From the NCBI RefSeq assembly GCF_020687165.1, contig NZ_JAJEQC010000002.1: a stretch of DNA of 64,000 nt. The stretch is one strand, 5' to 3'. Numbering within the stretch: position 1 is the stretch's first letter; each line of letters starts with the position of its first letter. Positions 51,773 through 61,270 of the stretch are shown in pieces. The notes beneath the pieces are model-generated. The model was not told where the DNA came from. It saw only the letters and a list, made by a program, of their open reading frames with translations, and did no database searches. Position numbers and translations under genes: made by a program. This DNA comes from Hominenteromicrobium mulieris. GTDB taxonomy: Bacteria; Bacillota; Clostridia; Oscillospirales; Acutalibacteraceae.

Positions 51773-53287
51773 TTACTTCACGAATCTCAAAACATTCCAC
51801 GAGGTTTTCGTGAGGTTCGCTTTATAGAAATTGCCGTCTTTTTCGGTTCTGTCCGTATGGAGCTTCGGGATGACGGCGCTGTGCTCGGCGGTGTTGACGG
51901 CCTTCATATCCGGGTTTTCAAGGACGATGTGCTCTGCGAGGCGGTAATCGCCGAAGGAGCGCAGGTCGAGGTCGAGGACGATGTCATCCGTCAGGCTGCG
52001 GTTGACGGCGAAGACGGTAACTTCGTCCTTTTCGTCGTTCCACACGGCGATGGACTCGACGTCGGTGACATCGGTGAAATCGATGGTATCGTGCTTTGTG
52101 GAGGTGAGCACCGGCTGGAGCGCAATGCCGCGGCCGTATTTGGAGGCGTGGAGCAGCGGATAATAAATCGTCTGGCACCATACGGGGCCGTTTTCTTCGG
52201 TCATGATGGGCGCGATGACGTTGACGAGCTGTGCCATGCACGCCATTTTTACGCGGTCGGAGTGCTTCATCAGCGTGATGAGCATGAGGCCGACGAGCAG
52301 GGCGTCTTCAAAATCGTAGTGGTCTTCGAGCAGGTGCGGCGCGATCTGCCACGGGCGGTTCTTCATGGTGTCGGCATCGGAGGCATCGGCGTGGAACCAG
52401 ACGTTCCATTCGTCGAAGCTGAGGTTGATGTTTTTCTTTGCGCGCTTCTTCGCCTTGACGAAATCGCACGTGGCGATGACGGTACGGATGAAGTGATCCA
52501 TGTCGTCGCTCTGGGCGAGGAAGTTTGCGGTATCGTTGAAGCGGTTTCCGTAGTACTGGTGCAGAGAGATGTAATCGACACTGTCATACGCCCAGGAAAG
52601 CGCGGTGTTTTCCCACTCCGGGAATGTGGGCATGCCCGTATTGGAGCTGCCGCAGAGCACGAGCTCGATGGATGGATCGATCTGCTTCATGGCTTTGGCG
52701 GTCTCATCGGCAAGGTGGCCGTATTCGTCGGCGGTCTTGTGGCCGGTTTGCCACGGGCCGTCCATTTCGTTGCCGAGGCACCAGACCTTGATGTTGTGCG
52801 GGTCTTTGACACCGTGCTTGACGCGCAGGTCGCTGTATTTGGTGCCGGACGGGTGGTTGCAGTATTCGAGCAGGTTGCACGCTGCTTCAATGCCGCGTGT
52901 GCCGAGGTTGACGGCCTGCATGATCTGCGTGTCGGCTTTTTTCGCCCACTTTGCGAACTCGTTGATGCCGATATAGTTCGGCTCTGTGCTGCGCCATGCA
53001 AGCTCAAGACGCTTCGGGCGGTCTTCTACGGGGCCTACGCTGTCTTCCCAGTAGAAATTGGAGACGAAGTTGCCGCCGGGGTAACGGACGATCGGCACTT
53101 GCAGCTCGCGCACGAGGTCGAGTACGTCGCGGCGGAAGCCGTCTTCATCGGCAGTGGGGTGGCCCGGCTGCCAGATGCCGCCGTATACTGCACGGCCGAG
53201 GTGCTCGATGAATGAGCCGTAGATGCGCTTATCGATTTTAGAAATTTGGAAATCCTTTTCAATGGTGAGTTTTGCCTGTTTTGCCAT
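51773..53287 (-). CDS. abfA: Alpha-L-arabinofuranosidase, GH51
   Basis: 504 residues, the usual GH51 length. Acid/base glutamate in VWCLGNEMDGPWQ, nucleophile glutamate in INLSFDEWNVWFH. RIYGSFIEHLGRAVYGGIWQPGHP and RYPGGNFVSNFYWEDSVGPVEDRPKRLELAW are further family blocks. No signal peptide: a cytoplasmic enzyme for imported arabino-oligosaccharides. Controlled by a consensus promoter with an AraR-like operator just after the start site. Confidence 0.97.
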   Translation of the reverse strand: MAKQAKLTIEKDFQISKIDKRIYGSFIEHLGRAVYGGIWQPGHPTADEDGFRRDVLDLVRELQVPIVRYPGGNFVSNFYWEDSVGPVEDRPKRLELAWRSTEPNYIGINEFAKWAKKADTQIMQAVNLGTRGIEAACNLLEYCNHPSGTKYSDLRVKHGVKDPHNIKVWCLGNEMDGPWQTGHKTADEYGHLADETAKAMKQIDPSIELVLCGSSNTGMPTFPEWENTALSWAYDSVDYISLHQYYGNRFNDTANFLAQSDDMDHFIRTVIATCDFVKAKKRAKKNINLSFDEWNVWFHADASDADTMKNRPWQIAPHLLEDHYDFEDALLVGLMLITLMKHSDRVKMACMAQLVNVIAPIMTEENGPVWCQTIYYPLLHASKYGRGIALQPVLTSTKHDTIDFTDVTDVESIAVWNDEKDEVTVFAVNRSLTDDIVLDLDLRSFGDYRLAEHIVLENPDMKAVNTAEHSAVIPKLHTDRTEKDGNFYKANLTKTSWNVLRFVK

Positions 53288-53307
53288 AGACCTGATCTCT
53301 CCTCAGA

Positions 53308-53361
53308 AGTTGTATGTACAATTTATGTGTTCATTTTAGCTTGAAAGCCTTGGATTGTCAA
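53308..53361 (-). promoter_or_regulatory. abfA promoter and AraR-like operator
   Basis: Minus strand TTGACA (53361-53356), 17 bp, TAAAAT (53338-53333). AGTTGTATGTACAATT (53308-53323) lies just downstream of the expected start site and 20 bp before the start codon, a roadblock position. It differs from the GH36 site (777-792) at two positions and from the AraR consensus at one defined position. Confidence 0.78.
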
Positions 53362-53514
53362 CCTATTTCGGCGGAATTCTTTTGCTGTGTGCCGAAAAGT
53401 GAAGCGCGGATTTGTGCAATTTGGCGGGAGAAAATTTTGTGCGGCAGAAGAAAAGTTAAAATAAAGATAGTTTTAAGTGAAAACAACGTCCTTATTTTTG
53501 GACACGATTCCTGC

Positions 53515-53520
53515 TATACT
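53515..53520 (+). promoter_or_regulatory. -10 element of the rhamnose operon
   Basis: TATACT lies 31 bp before rhaB. No good -35 at normal spacing (TTATTT), consistent with activator dependence, e.g. an AraC-type protein. Confidence 0.45.
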
Positions 53521-53551
53521 ATTGCTGTAAACGAAAAAACGGAGGGCTTAT

Positions 53552-54940
53552 ATGAAAACGTATTTGGCGGTGGACATTGGGGCTTCAAGCGGGCGGCACA
53601 TTTTGGGGTGGCTCGAGGACGGAAAACTGAAGCTGAAAGAAATCTACCGTTTTAAAAACGGGGCGGAAGACCAAAACGGCCATTTGTGCTGGGACATTGA
53701 CCGCCTTGAAAGCGAAGTGACAGACGGCATTGCGGCGTGTGAGACTGTGCCCGAGAGCGTGGCGGTGGACACGTGGGCAGTGGATTATGTTTTGCTCGGT
53801 AAAAACGGAGAACGCATCTGCCCGGCGGTGGCGTACCGCGACAGCCGCACGGAGACGGTGCCGGACGAGCTGGAAAAAACGGTGCCGTTTGCGTGGCTGT
53901 ACGGAAGAACGGGCATTCAGATGCAGAAGTTCAACACGGTGTATCAGCTGGCGGCGCAGAAAAAAGAAATGCCGGATGTATTTGAAAAGGCCGAAAAGCT
54001 TTTGATGATCCCGGATTATCTGGCATACAGGCTTTCGGGCGTGGCCGTGAACGAATACACGAACGCGAGCACGACGGCGATGGTCTCGGCAGAACATAAG
54101 ACATGGGACAAGGAGATCATAGCGCGGGTGGGTTTGCCGGAGAAAATCTTCGGCGAGCTGCACAAGCCGGGTGAAGCGCTCGGCGGGCTGACGGAGCGCG
54201 TGAAGGAGAAGGTCGGCTTTGATTTGACGGTGCGGCTTGCGGCTTCGCACGACACGGCTTCCGCGTTTTTGGCGGTGCCGACGAAGGATGAGAACGCGGT
54301 GTTCCTTTCGAGCGGCACGTGGAGCCTCATTGGCGTGGAGCTGAAAGCGCCGGTGACGAACGACGAGAGCCGTGCGCAGAATTTTACGAACGAGGGCGGG
54401 TATGAGTACCGCTATCGGTATTTGAAAAACATCATGGGCCTTTGGATGCTGCAGAATATGCGGCAGGAGCTTGGCGATGAGAACAGCTTTGATAAGTTGA
54501 CGGAGCTTGCGCAAAGCGCGGCGGATTATAAGGGCCGCATAGACGTAAATGCGGAATGCTTTTTGGCGCCGAAAAACATGTGTGCGGCGGTGAAAAACGA
54601 GCTTATGAAGCAGGGCTTCAAAGAACCGACGGTGCCGGAGATGCTCTCCTGTGTATACCACAGTCTGGCGGAAAGCTACGCCGAGACGATAAAGGCACTT
54701 GAAAAGCTGACGGGCAAAGTATATACGAGTTTAAATATCGTCGGCGGCGGCAGCCGGGACGAATATTTGAATAAACTCACGGCGAAAGCTTGCAAATTAC
54801 CTGTATATGCGGGCCCGACAGAGGGCACGGCCATCGGTAATCTCATCGTGCAGATGATCGCGGACGGCGAGCTTGCGAGCGTACAGCAGGCGCGCGACGT
54901 GGTACGGGACAGCTTTGAAATTAAAATTTACGAACCCTGA
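53552..54940 (+). CDS. rhaB: Rhamnulokinase
   Basis: 462 residues. FGGY-type kinase with TYLAVDIGASSGRHILGWLEDGKL at the N-terminus, VDTWAVDYVLLGKNGERICPAVAYRDSRT, FLSSGTWSLIGVELKAPV and IVGGGSRDEYLNKLTAKACKLPVYAGPTEGTAIGNLIVQ. These are RhaB features. Phosphorylates L-rhamnulose. First gene of the rhaB-coaBC-rhaA-rhaD unit. GGAGGG precedes ATG 53552. Confidence 0.95.
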   Translation: MKTYLAVDIGASSGRHILGWLEDGKLKLKEIYRFKNGAEDQNGHLCWDIDRLESEVTDGIAACETVPESVAVDTWAVDYVLLGKNGERICPAVAYRDSRTETVPDELEKTVPFAWLYGRTGIQMQKFNTVYQLAAQKKEMPDVFEKAEKLLMIPDYLAYRLSGVAVNEYTNASTTAMVSAEHKTWDKEIIARVGLPEKIFGELHKPGEALGGLTERVKEKVGFDLTVRLAASHDTASAFLAVPTKDENAVFLSSGTWSLIGVELKAPVTNDESRAQNFTNEGGYEYRYRYLKNIMGLWMLQNMRQELGDENSFDKLTELAQSAADYKGRIDVNAECFLAPKNMCAAVKNELMKQGFKEPTVPEMLSCVYHSLAESYAETIKALEKLTGKVYTSLNIVGGGSRDEYLNKLTAKACKLPVYAGPTEGTAIGNLIVQMIADGELASVQQARDVVRDSFEIKIYEP

Positions 54941-54986
54941 AAAGTGTATTATAATAGAGTAAAAACAAAACGGAAAGGACGATAAA

Positions 54987-56183
54987 ATGCTGAAAGGTAA
55001 AACGGTTTTACTGGGCGTGACGGGCAGCATTGCGGCGTACAAAATTGCGGGGCTTGCGAGTATGCTGAAAAAGCAGCACGCGGATATTACGGTGCTGATG
55101 ACGCAGAACGCCACGAATTTTATCAACCCCATTACATTTGAGACTTTGACGGGCAACAAGTGCCTCATCGATACGTTCGACCGCAATTTCCAGTACAGCG
55201 TGGAGCACGTTGCGCTGGCAAAGCGCGCGGACATTGTGCTCATCGCCCCCGCGAGCGCGAATGTCATCGGCAAAATTGCGAACGGCATTGCGGACGACAT
55301 GCTGACGACGACCGTGATGGCGTGCCGCTGCCCGATTTTGATTTCGCCTGCGATGAACACGAATATGTTCTTGAACCCCATTGTGCAGGATAATCTTGCA
55401 AAACTGAGACGCTTCGGGTACACGGTGATCGAGCCGGACAGCGGGTATTTAGCTTGCGGTGATATAGGCGCGGGCAAGATGCCTTCCGAAAAAACGCTGT
55501 TTGACTGGATCATGCAGACGATCGGTGCGGAGAAAGATCTTGCGGGGCAGAAAATCCTCGTGACGGCGGGCGCAACGGCGGAGAAGATCGACCCCGTGCG
55601 GTTCATCACGAACCACTCGACAGGTAAAATGGGCTGCGCGCTTGCACGCCGTGCGGCGATGCGCGGTGCGGACGTGACGCTCGTCTGCGCGAACATGACC
55701 GTGGAACCGCCTCCGTTTGTGACGGTGGTGAAAGCGGAATCTGCGGAAGACATGTTCAACGCGGTGACGAGCCGTGCGCCGAAGATGGACGTCATCATCA
55801 AAGCGGCGGCGGTGGCGGATTACCGCCCGAAAACGGTCGCCGAGGAGAAGATCAAAAAGCATGACGGCGGCATGAGCATTGAGCTTGAGCGCACGCAGGA
55901 TATTCTGGCGTACCTCGGCGCGCACAAGCCCGCGGGGCAGTTCCTCTGCGGCTTTGCGATGGAGACCGAGAATCTCATTGAAAACGCGCGTGGAAAGCTC
56001 GAGCGCAAGAACCTCGACATGATCGCGGCGAACAGCCTGCGCACGAAGGGTGCGGGCTTTGCGGGCGATACGAACGTGGTGACGCTGCTGACAAAAGACG
56101 AAACGGAGGAGTTGCCGATGCTCTCAAAAGACGAGACGGCAGACCGCATTTTAACAAAAATCAACACGCTTAGGAAAGGATGA
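54987..56183 (+). CDS. coaBC: Bifunctional phosphopantothenoylcysteine decarboxylase / phosphopantothenate-cysteine ligase
   Basis: 398 residues. N-terminal flavoprotein CoaC domain: LLGVTGSIAAYKIAGLASML, IAPASANVIGKIANGIADDMLTTTVMAC and PAMNTNMFLNPIVQ. C-terminal CoaB: ILVTAGATAEKIDPVRFITNHSTGKMGCALARRAAMRG and AAAVADYRPK. Essential for coenzyme A synthesis. It lies between rhaB (46 bp) and rhaA (5 bp), an odd position for a housekeeping gene. CoA supply is thus tied to rhamnose operon transcription unless an internal promoter exists. Confidence 0.96.
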   Translation: MLKGKTVLLGVTGSIAAYKIAGLASMLKKQHADITVLMTQNATNFINPITFETLTGNKCLIDTFDRNFQYSVEHVALAKRADIVLIAPASANVIGKIANGIADDMLTTTVMACRCPILISPAMNTNMFLNPIVQDNLAKLRRFGYTVIEPDSGYLACGDIGAGKMPSEKTLFDWIMQTIGAEKDLAGQKILVTAGATAEKIDPVRFITNHSTGKMGCALARRAAMRGADVTLVCANMTVEPPPFVTVVKAESAEDMFNAVTSRAPKMDVIIKAAAVADYRPKTVAEEKIKKHDGGMSIELERTQDILAYLGAHKPAGQFLCGFAMETENLIENARGKLERKNLDMIAANSLRTKGAGFAGDTNVVTLLTKDETEELPMLSKDETADRILTKINTLRKG

Positions 56184-56188
56184 ACGAT

Positions 56189-57454
56189 ATGACACAGTAT
56201 GAGGCGGCAAAAAAGCGCTATGCCGAGCGCGGTGTGGACGCCGACGCTGCCATCAACACGCTGAAAAGCGTGCCGGTCTCTCTGCACTGCTGGCAGGGCG
56301 ACGATGTGCGCGGCTTTGACGGCGACCCGAATGCTCCGCTGACGGGCGGTATTCAGACGACGGGCAACTACCCCGGCCGTGCGCGCACGCCGGAGGAACT
56401 GATGGCGGACATCGACGAGGTGCTGCGCCTTTGCCCCGGCACGAAGAAGCTGAATTTACACGCGAGCTACGCGATCTTCACCGAAGAAAACGGCGGTTGG
56501 GTGGACAGAGATAAGCTGGAGCCGAAGCACTTTGCGCCGTGGGTGAAGTTCTGTAAGGAGCGCGGGCTCGGCTGCGATTTTAACCCGACGTATTTTTCGC
56601 ACCCGAAGTGCGACCCGCTGACGCTCTCGAGCCCGAACCCGGAGACGCGCAAATTCTGGGTGGAGCACGGCAAGGCGTGTATCCGCATTTCGCAATATCT
56701 GGCGGAGGAGCTCGGTCAGCCGTGCATCATGAACATCTGGACGGGCGACGGACTGAAAGATATTCCCGCTGACCGTATGACGCCGCGCATGCTGTATAAA
56801 GAGTCTCTCGATGAGATTCTCTCTGAGCCGTACGATTTTAACCTTGTAAAGCCGTGTGTGGAATCGAAGGTGTTCGGTATCGGGGTGGAGGCGTACACGG
56901 TGGGCAGTGCGGAATTTGCGCTGAGCTATGCGGCGATGAATAAAGATAAGTGCATCCCGCTGCTCGATAACGGCCACTACCACCCGACGGAGGTCGTATC
57001 CGATAAAATTCCGGCGATGCTGACGTTCTTCCCGGAGATTGCGCTGCACATCACGCGCGGCGTGCGCTGGGACAGCGACCACGTGGTGCTGTTTGACGAC
57101 GAGACAAAGGAGATTGCGAAGGAAATCGTGCGCTGCGGCGGGCTTTCGGGTCGTGTTAAGATTGCGCTCGATTACTTTGACGCGTCCATCAACCGTATCG
57201 GCGCGTGGGTGACGGGCTTTCGCAATGTACAGAAGGCGCTGTTGTTCGCGCTGTTGCAGCCGACGGAGGAGCTGACGAGGCTGCAGAACGAGCAGGACTT
57301 TACGTCTTTGATGATCCGCGCGGAGGAGCTGAAAACGATGCCGTTCGGCGACGTTTGGGCGGAATACTGCAAGGAGCAGAATGTCCCCGCAGACGACATG
57401 GCGTGGCTTTCTGAAATTAAAAAATACGAAAACGAAGTGCTTTTAAAGCGCTGA
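56189..57454 (+). CDS. rhaA: L-rhamnose isomerase
   Basis: 421 residues from ATG 56189, chosen because AGGAAAGG sits 8-9 nt upstream; ATG 56180 abuts that site. VSLHCWQGDDVRGFDGDPNAPLTGGIQTTGNYPGRARTPEEL is the RhaA N-terminal block; MNIWTGDGLKDIPADRMTPR, LLDNGHYHPTEVVSDKI and RGVRWDSDHVVLFDDE hold metal-binding residues. Converts L-rhamnose to L-rhamnulose. Confidence 0.96.
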   Translation: MTQYEAAKKRYAERGVDADAAINTLKSVPVSLHCWQGDDVRGFDGDPNAPLTGGIQTTGNYPGRARTPEELMADIDEVLRLCPGTKKLNLHASYAIFTEENGGWVDRDKLEPKHFAPWVKFCKERGLGCDFNPTYFSHPKCDPLTLSSPNPETRKFWVEHGKACIRISQYLAEELGQPCIMNIWTGDGLKDIPADRMTPRMLYKESLDEILSEPYDFNLVKPCVESKVFGIGVEAYTVGSAEFALSYAAMNKDKCIPLLDNGHYHPTEVVSDKIPAMLTFFPEIALHITRGVRWDSDHVVLFDDETKEIAKEIVRCGGLSGRVKIALDYFDASINRIGAWVTGFRNVQKALLFALLQPTEELTRLQNEQDFTSLMIRAEELKTMPFGDVWAEYCKEQNVPADDMAWLSEIKKYENEVLLKR

Positions 57455-57468
57455 GGAGGTATATAAAA

Positions 57469-58290
57469 ATGATGACGGAAATTCCCGCAGTACGCGGTTT
57501 TGTCCGCATGTGCACGGATGGCTGGGAGCAGGGCTGGCACGAGCGAAACGGCGGCAACCTGACCTACCGCATGAAGCCGGAGGAAGTGGAGCAGTGCCGC
57601 CCGTTTTTCACCGCGCCGCGCGAGTGGAACAGCATGGGCGTGCAGGCGGATAACTTAAAGGGCGAATATTTCATCACGACGGGCAGCGGCAAGTTTTTGC
57701 GCAATGTGCAGGATGACCCGGAGCACAACATCGGTATTGTAGAGATCAACGATGCGGGCGACAGCTGGCGCATTGTGTGGGGCCTTGAGAACGGCGCGCG
57801 CCCGACGAGCGAATTCCCGAGCCACTTTATGAACCACAGTGTGCGCAAGGCGGCGACGAACGGCGCTTACCGTGTTATTTACCACGCGCACACGCCGAAT
57901 CTCATCGCGATGACGTACATCATGCCGCTGACGGCGCGCGACTTTACGCGTGCTTTATGGCAGAGCGCCACGGAGTGCCCGGTGGTGTTTCCCGGCGGCG
58001 TGGGCGTGGTGCCGTGGATGGTGCCGGGCGGCGCGGACATTGCGATGGCGACGAGCGAGCTGATGAAAAAATATGACGCGGCCGTTTGGGCGCACCACGG
58101 CTTGTTCGTTTCCGGACCGGATTACGATATTACGTTTGGCCTCATGCACACGATCGAGAAGGCGGCGCAAATTTATATGCTTGCTATTACGGCGGGCGGC
58201 GGTAAAATTCGCCAGACCATTACAGACGACAATTTGAGAGCCATTGCGAAGGAATTCGGCGTGGAACTGAACGAAGAATTTTTGAACTGA
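57469..58290 (+). CDS. rhaD: Rhamnulose-1-phosphate aldolase
   Basis: 273 residues, class II aldolase with GAGGAGG before ATG 57469. Zinc and catalytic sites: ERNGGNLTYR, TGSGKFLRN, RVIYHAHTPNLIAMTYI (two His) and AAVWAHHGLFVSG (His). Splits rhamnulose-1-P into dihydroxyacetone phosphate and L-lactaldehyde, the latter being the substrate of the next gene product. Confidence 0.96.
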   Translation: MMTEIPAVRGFVRMCTDGWEQGWHERNGGNLTYRMKPEEVEQCRPFFTAPREWNSMGVQADNLKGEYFITTGSGKFLRNVQDDPEHNIGIVEINDAGDSWRIVWGLENGARPTSEFPSHFMNHSVRKAATNGAYRVIYHAHTPNLIAMTYIMPLTARDFTRALWQSATECPVVFPGGVGVVPWMVPGGADIAMATSELMKKYDAAVWAHHGLFVSGPDYDITFGLMHTIEKAAQIYMLAITAGGGKIRQTITDDNLRAIAKEFGVELNEEFLN

Positions 58291-58383
58291 TATTTACAGT
58301 TTTGTTACAAACAATCTGTGCGGACAGGTGTATAATTAACTTAGTTAAAAAATTCCCATATTTGGGATTAGGAGATGTTTTTT

Positions 58384-59532
58384 ATGGTCAGCAGAATCGT
58401 ATTGAACACAATTTCTTATCACGGCAAGGGTGCGATTGAAAAGATTCCGGAGGAGCTTCAGGCGCGCGGCTACAAAAAAGCTTTTGTTTGCTCGGATCCG
58501 GACCTTTTGAAGTTCGGCGTTACGCAGAAGGTGACGGATCTTCTGGACAAGGTCGGCTTCCCGTATTCCGTTTACAGCGAGATCAAGCCGAACCCGACGA
58601 TTGAGAACGTACAGCACGGCGTTGAGGCCTTCAAGGTTTCCGGTGCAGACTGCATCGTGACCATTGGCGGCGGCTCCTCCATGGATACCGCAAAGGCCAT
58701 CGGCATCATCATTGAGAACCCGGAGTTCGCAGACGTTCGCTCTCTGGAGGGCGTTGCGCCGACGAAGAAGCACGCGGTGTTCACCATTGCTGTGCCGACC
58801 ACTGCCGGTACCGCTGCGGAAGTGACAATCAACTACGTTATCACCGACGTGGAGAAGAAGAGAAAGTTCGTTTGCGTAGACACGAACGACATCCCGGAGA
58901 TTGCGGTTGTTGACCCGGATATGATGTCCTCCATGCCGAAGGGTCTGACCGCTGCGACCGGTATGGACGCTTTGACCCACGCCATTGAGGGCTACATCAC
59001 GAAGGGCGCCTGCACCATTTCCGATATGTTCCACCTTGAAGCCATTCGCCTGATTTCCGAGAACCTGCGCGGCGCGGTGCAGAACACCGAAGCCGGCAGA
59101 GAGGGCATGGCACTCGGTCAGTACATTGCAGGCATGGGCTTCTCGAATGTCGGCCTCGGCATCGTACACTCCATGGCGCACGGCCTCTCCGCTCTGTATG
59201 ACACCCCGCACGGCGTGGCTTGCGCCATCATTCTGCCGACCGGCCTTGAGTACAACAAGTCCGTTGCAGGCGAGCGTTACCGCGCAGTAGGCAAGGCCAT
59301 GGGCGTTGAGGGCATTGACGCGATGACCGCCGAAGAGGCTGCCGATGCAACGATTGCGGCTGTGAAGAAGCTGAGTGAAGATGTGGGTATTCCGACAAAC
59401 CTGAAGGGCATCCTGAAGGAAGAGGACGTACAGTTCCTCGCAGAAAGCGCATTTGCAGACGCTTGCTGCCCGGGCAACCCGCGCGACACCTCCGTTGAGG
59501 AGATTGCCGAGCTGTACAGAAGCTTGATGTAA
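58384..59532 (+). CDS. fucO: L-lactaldehyde reductase / propanediol oxidoreductase (iron-dependent)
   Basis: 382 residues from ATG 58384, with AGGAG 9 nt upstream; an earlier ATG at 58375 abuts it. Iron ligands and signatures: DCIVTIGGGSSMDTAKAIG, PTTAGTAAEVTINYVI, MDALTHAIEGYI, GIVHSMAHGLSALYDTPHGVACAIILP. Reduces lactaldehyde from rhamnose or fucose to 1,2-propanediol. It has its own TATAAT at 58331. Codon choice looks more C-ending than its neighbours, suggesting high expression. Confidence 0.94.
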   Translation: MVSRIVLNTISYHGKGAIEKIPEELQARGYKKAFVCSDPDLLKFGVTQKVTDLLDKVGFPYSVYSEIKPNPTIENVQHGVEAFKVSGADCIVTIGGGSSMDTAKAIGIIIENPEFADVRSLEGVAPTKKHAVFTIAVPTTAGTAAEVTINYVITDVEKKRKFVCVDTNDIPEIAVVDPDMMSSMPKGLTAATGMDALTHAIEGYITKGACTISDMFHLEAIRLISENLRGAVQNTEAGREGMALGQYIAGMGFSNVGLGIVHSMAHGLSALYDTPHGVACAIILPTGLEYNKSVAGERYRAVGKAMGVEGIDAMTAEEAADATIAAVKKLSEDVGIPTNLKGILKEEDVQFLAESAFADACCPGNPRDTSVEEIAELYRSLM

Positions 59533-59567
59533 TCGTTTTTTGCCTAAGGTAACCGAATAAACATAGA

Positions 59568-59607
59568 GACCCCCGCTTTCGGAGCTTTCCGGGAGCGGGG
59601 GTCTTGT
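59568..59607 (+). terminator. fucO terminator
   Basis: GACCCCCGCT (59568-59577) pairs with AGCGGGGGTC (59594-59603), followed by TTG. Also faces the minus-strand gene ending at 59619. Confidence 0.75.
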
Positions 59608-59618
59608 GCGTTATGGGG

Positions 59619-61178
59619 TTATACGGATTTTTTTGCGGGAAGACGCGCAGAGAGCTTTTCGGTGATGCGGCAGAACAGGCGGCGGATATTTTCGATGCCG
59701 ACGGCTGCAAGCACGCAGAAAAGCGGAACGTTGGTGTACAAATAACGGGCGCGTACTTCAAACAGGAGCTCAAAGACGGTGAGGCCGATCCATGTGAGCC
59801 ACAGGATATTTAAGGTTTTTGCGTGCTTATGACTGAAGCTGCTGAACAGACCGGCGGCGCCAAGCAGCAAGATCATGAGCCAAATGAATTGCTCGAAGGT
59901 TGTGAAATACAAATAGCGGCTGCCGTCGGGGTAGTAGATGCTGCGGAGGAAGGGAGCGGCTTTTGTATTGGGCGGATCAAAAACGGTTTGAAGGAAATTT
60001 CCCTCTTTTCCCCATGCGAATGTGCCGTCATTATAGAGCGTGAGCATTTTTTGCGCGAGCTGTTTGAGCGTGCCGAAAAAGCCCATTTCCTGTAAACGCT
60101 GTTTGCCGACGGCGATATTTGCCTGCGTGCGCTCGGAAGCGGTGACAAAAGAACGGGAATAGCGAACGTCTTCGGCGGAATAGACGCCTTTTTTTTCCGG
60201 GTTAAGACCCATCATCCAGAAATGTGCAATGCCGAAGCTTTGCTCGTTATCAAGCTGAATGTGATAGTGGGAACACAGAAAACCTGTACCGGCTTTAACG
60301 GCGAAAAAGGTGATGGCGACTGTTAAAAGTGAGAGCAGAAGCGGTTTTAACAGGTGCTTTTCGGACAGTGCGTAAATACCTTCAATCAAAAAAACGGCAA
60401 TAAGCAAAATAAAACACTGCGGCTTGATAAAATACCCGAGTGTGCCGATGATGGCGGAAAGCACATAGGAGAGCCATTTGTGTTTTGCCGGACGGATGAA
60501 TACATAAAGTGTAAGGATAGGGAAAATCAGCCCTAAAGCGTCTGTGTAGCAGATGACGTTCCACGGGGAAAGCCCAAAGCTGAGTACCGCGAGAAAAAAG
60601 CCGAAAAAAGCGTATAGCTTTCGTGTGAGCCGCGCGGCGGTTTTATAAACGAGCAGACAGGAAAGCGTATTGAGTGCGCAGTTAACGGTGATGACGCACA
60701 AAACCTGCTGTGTATCGGAGAAAATGCTGAAATATTTATTCAGCTTGAAGACGAACAGCTCGAAGAAAAAGTACAGCAGATTATTGGGATAGTTGGAAAA
60801 ATAGCGGATATCGACCGACTGCTTGTGCATCAGATTGCGGGCGTTTTCTGTAAGGAGGCCCGCGTCCCAACCGGTTTCGAAATAAATGTTATAGGAAATA
60901 TAGAGCTGTGCGGAAAATAAAAGCAGACACAGACAGTATATGAGCACATCGGACGATACGGTCGGCCGATGCCACGAAAGCTTGACCTGTTGCAGGCGGT
61001 CGAGGGACAGAAACAGCACAAAAAGGGCGATGCCGAACAGAAGCAGAGCGATATTTGAGAGCAGAAATGTCTGCTTTTTGGCGTATGTACATTGCGCAAA
61101 AAACAGGAGCAATACAAAAACGCAGCCGAAAACGGAGCCGAGGAAAAATTTGGAAGCTCCGAAAGCGAATTTTTTCAT
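59619..61178 (-). CDS. Multi-pass membrane glycosyltransferase, GT-C type
   Basis: 519 residues with about 11-12 predicted helices. ISYNIYFETGWDAGLLTENARNLMHKQSVDIRYFSNYPNNLLYFFFELFVF holds a conserved aspartate in the first outer loop, as in ArnT/PMT-like GT-C enzymes that use polyprenyl-phosphate sugars. KLYAFFGFFLAVLSFGLSPW and the GYFIKPQ segment follow. Codons are visibly richer in A/T than flanking genes, suggesting acquisition by transfer. Acceptor unknown. Confidence 0.75.
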   Translation of the reverse strand: MKKFAFGASKFFLGSVFGCVFVLLLFFAQCTYAKKQTFLLSNIALLLFGIALFVLFLSLDRLQQVKLSWHRPTVSSDVLIYCLCLLLFSAQLYISYNIYFETGWDAGLLTENARNLMHKQSVDIRYFSNYPNNLLYFFFELFVFKLNKYFSIFSDTQQVLCVITVNCALNTLSCLLVYKTAARLTRKLYAFFGFFLAVLSFGLSPWNVICYTDALGLIFPILTLYVFIRPAKHKWLSYVLSAIIGTLGYFIKPQCFILLIAVFLIEGIYALSEKHLLKPLLLSLLTVAITFFAVKAGTGFLCSHYHIQLDNEQSFGIAHFWMMGLNPEKKGVYSAEDVRYSRSFVTASERTQANIAVGKQRLQEMGFFGTLKQLAQKMLTLYNDGTFAWGKEGNFLQTVFDPPNTKAAPFLRSIYYPDGSRYLYFTTFEQFIWLMILLLGAAGLFSSFSHKHAKTLNILWLTWIGLTVFELLFEVRARYLYTNVPLFCVLAAVGIENIRRLFCRITEKLSARLPAKKSV

Positions 61179-61270
61179 AAAATGTACCTCTTAAACTCAA
61201 CATGCTGTGAGCAGCGGGAAAAGAAATCCCGAACTGCTGAGACAATTCGGGATCCGGTTTGGTTAGCGTA

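Noticed and set aside
51857..53215. 452-codon plus-strand ORF opposite abfA
   Set aside because: Antisense shadow caused by G/C-ending codons; GH51 motifs on the other strand are complete.
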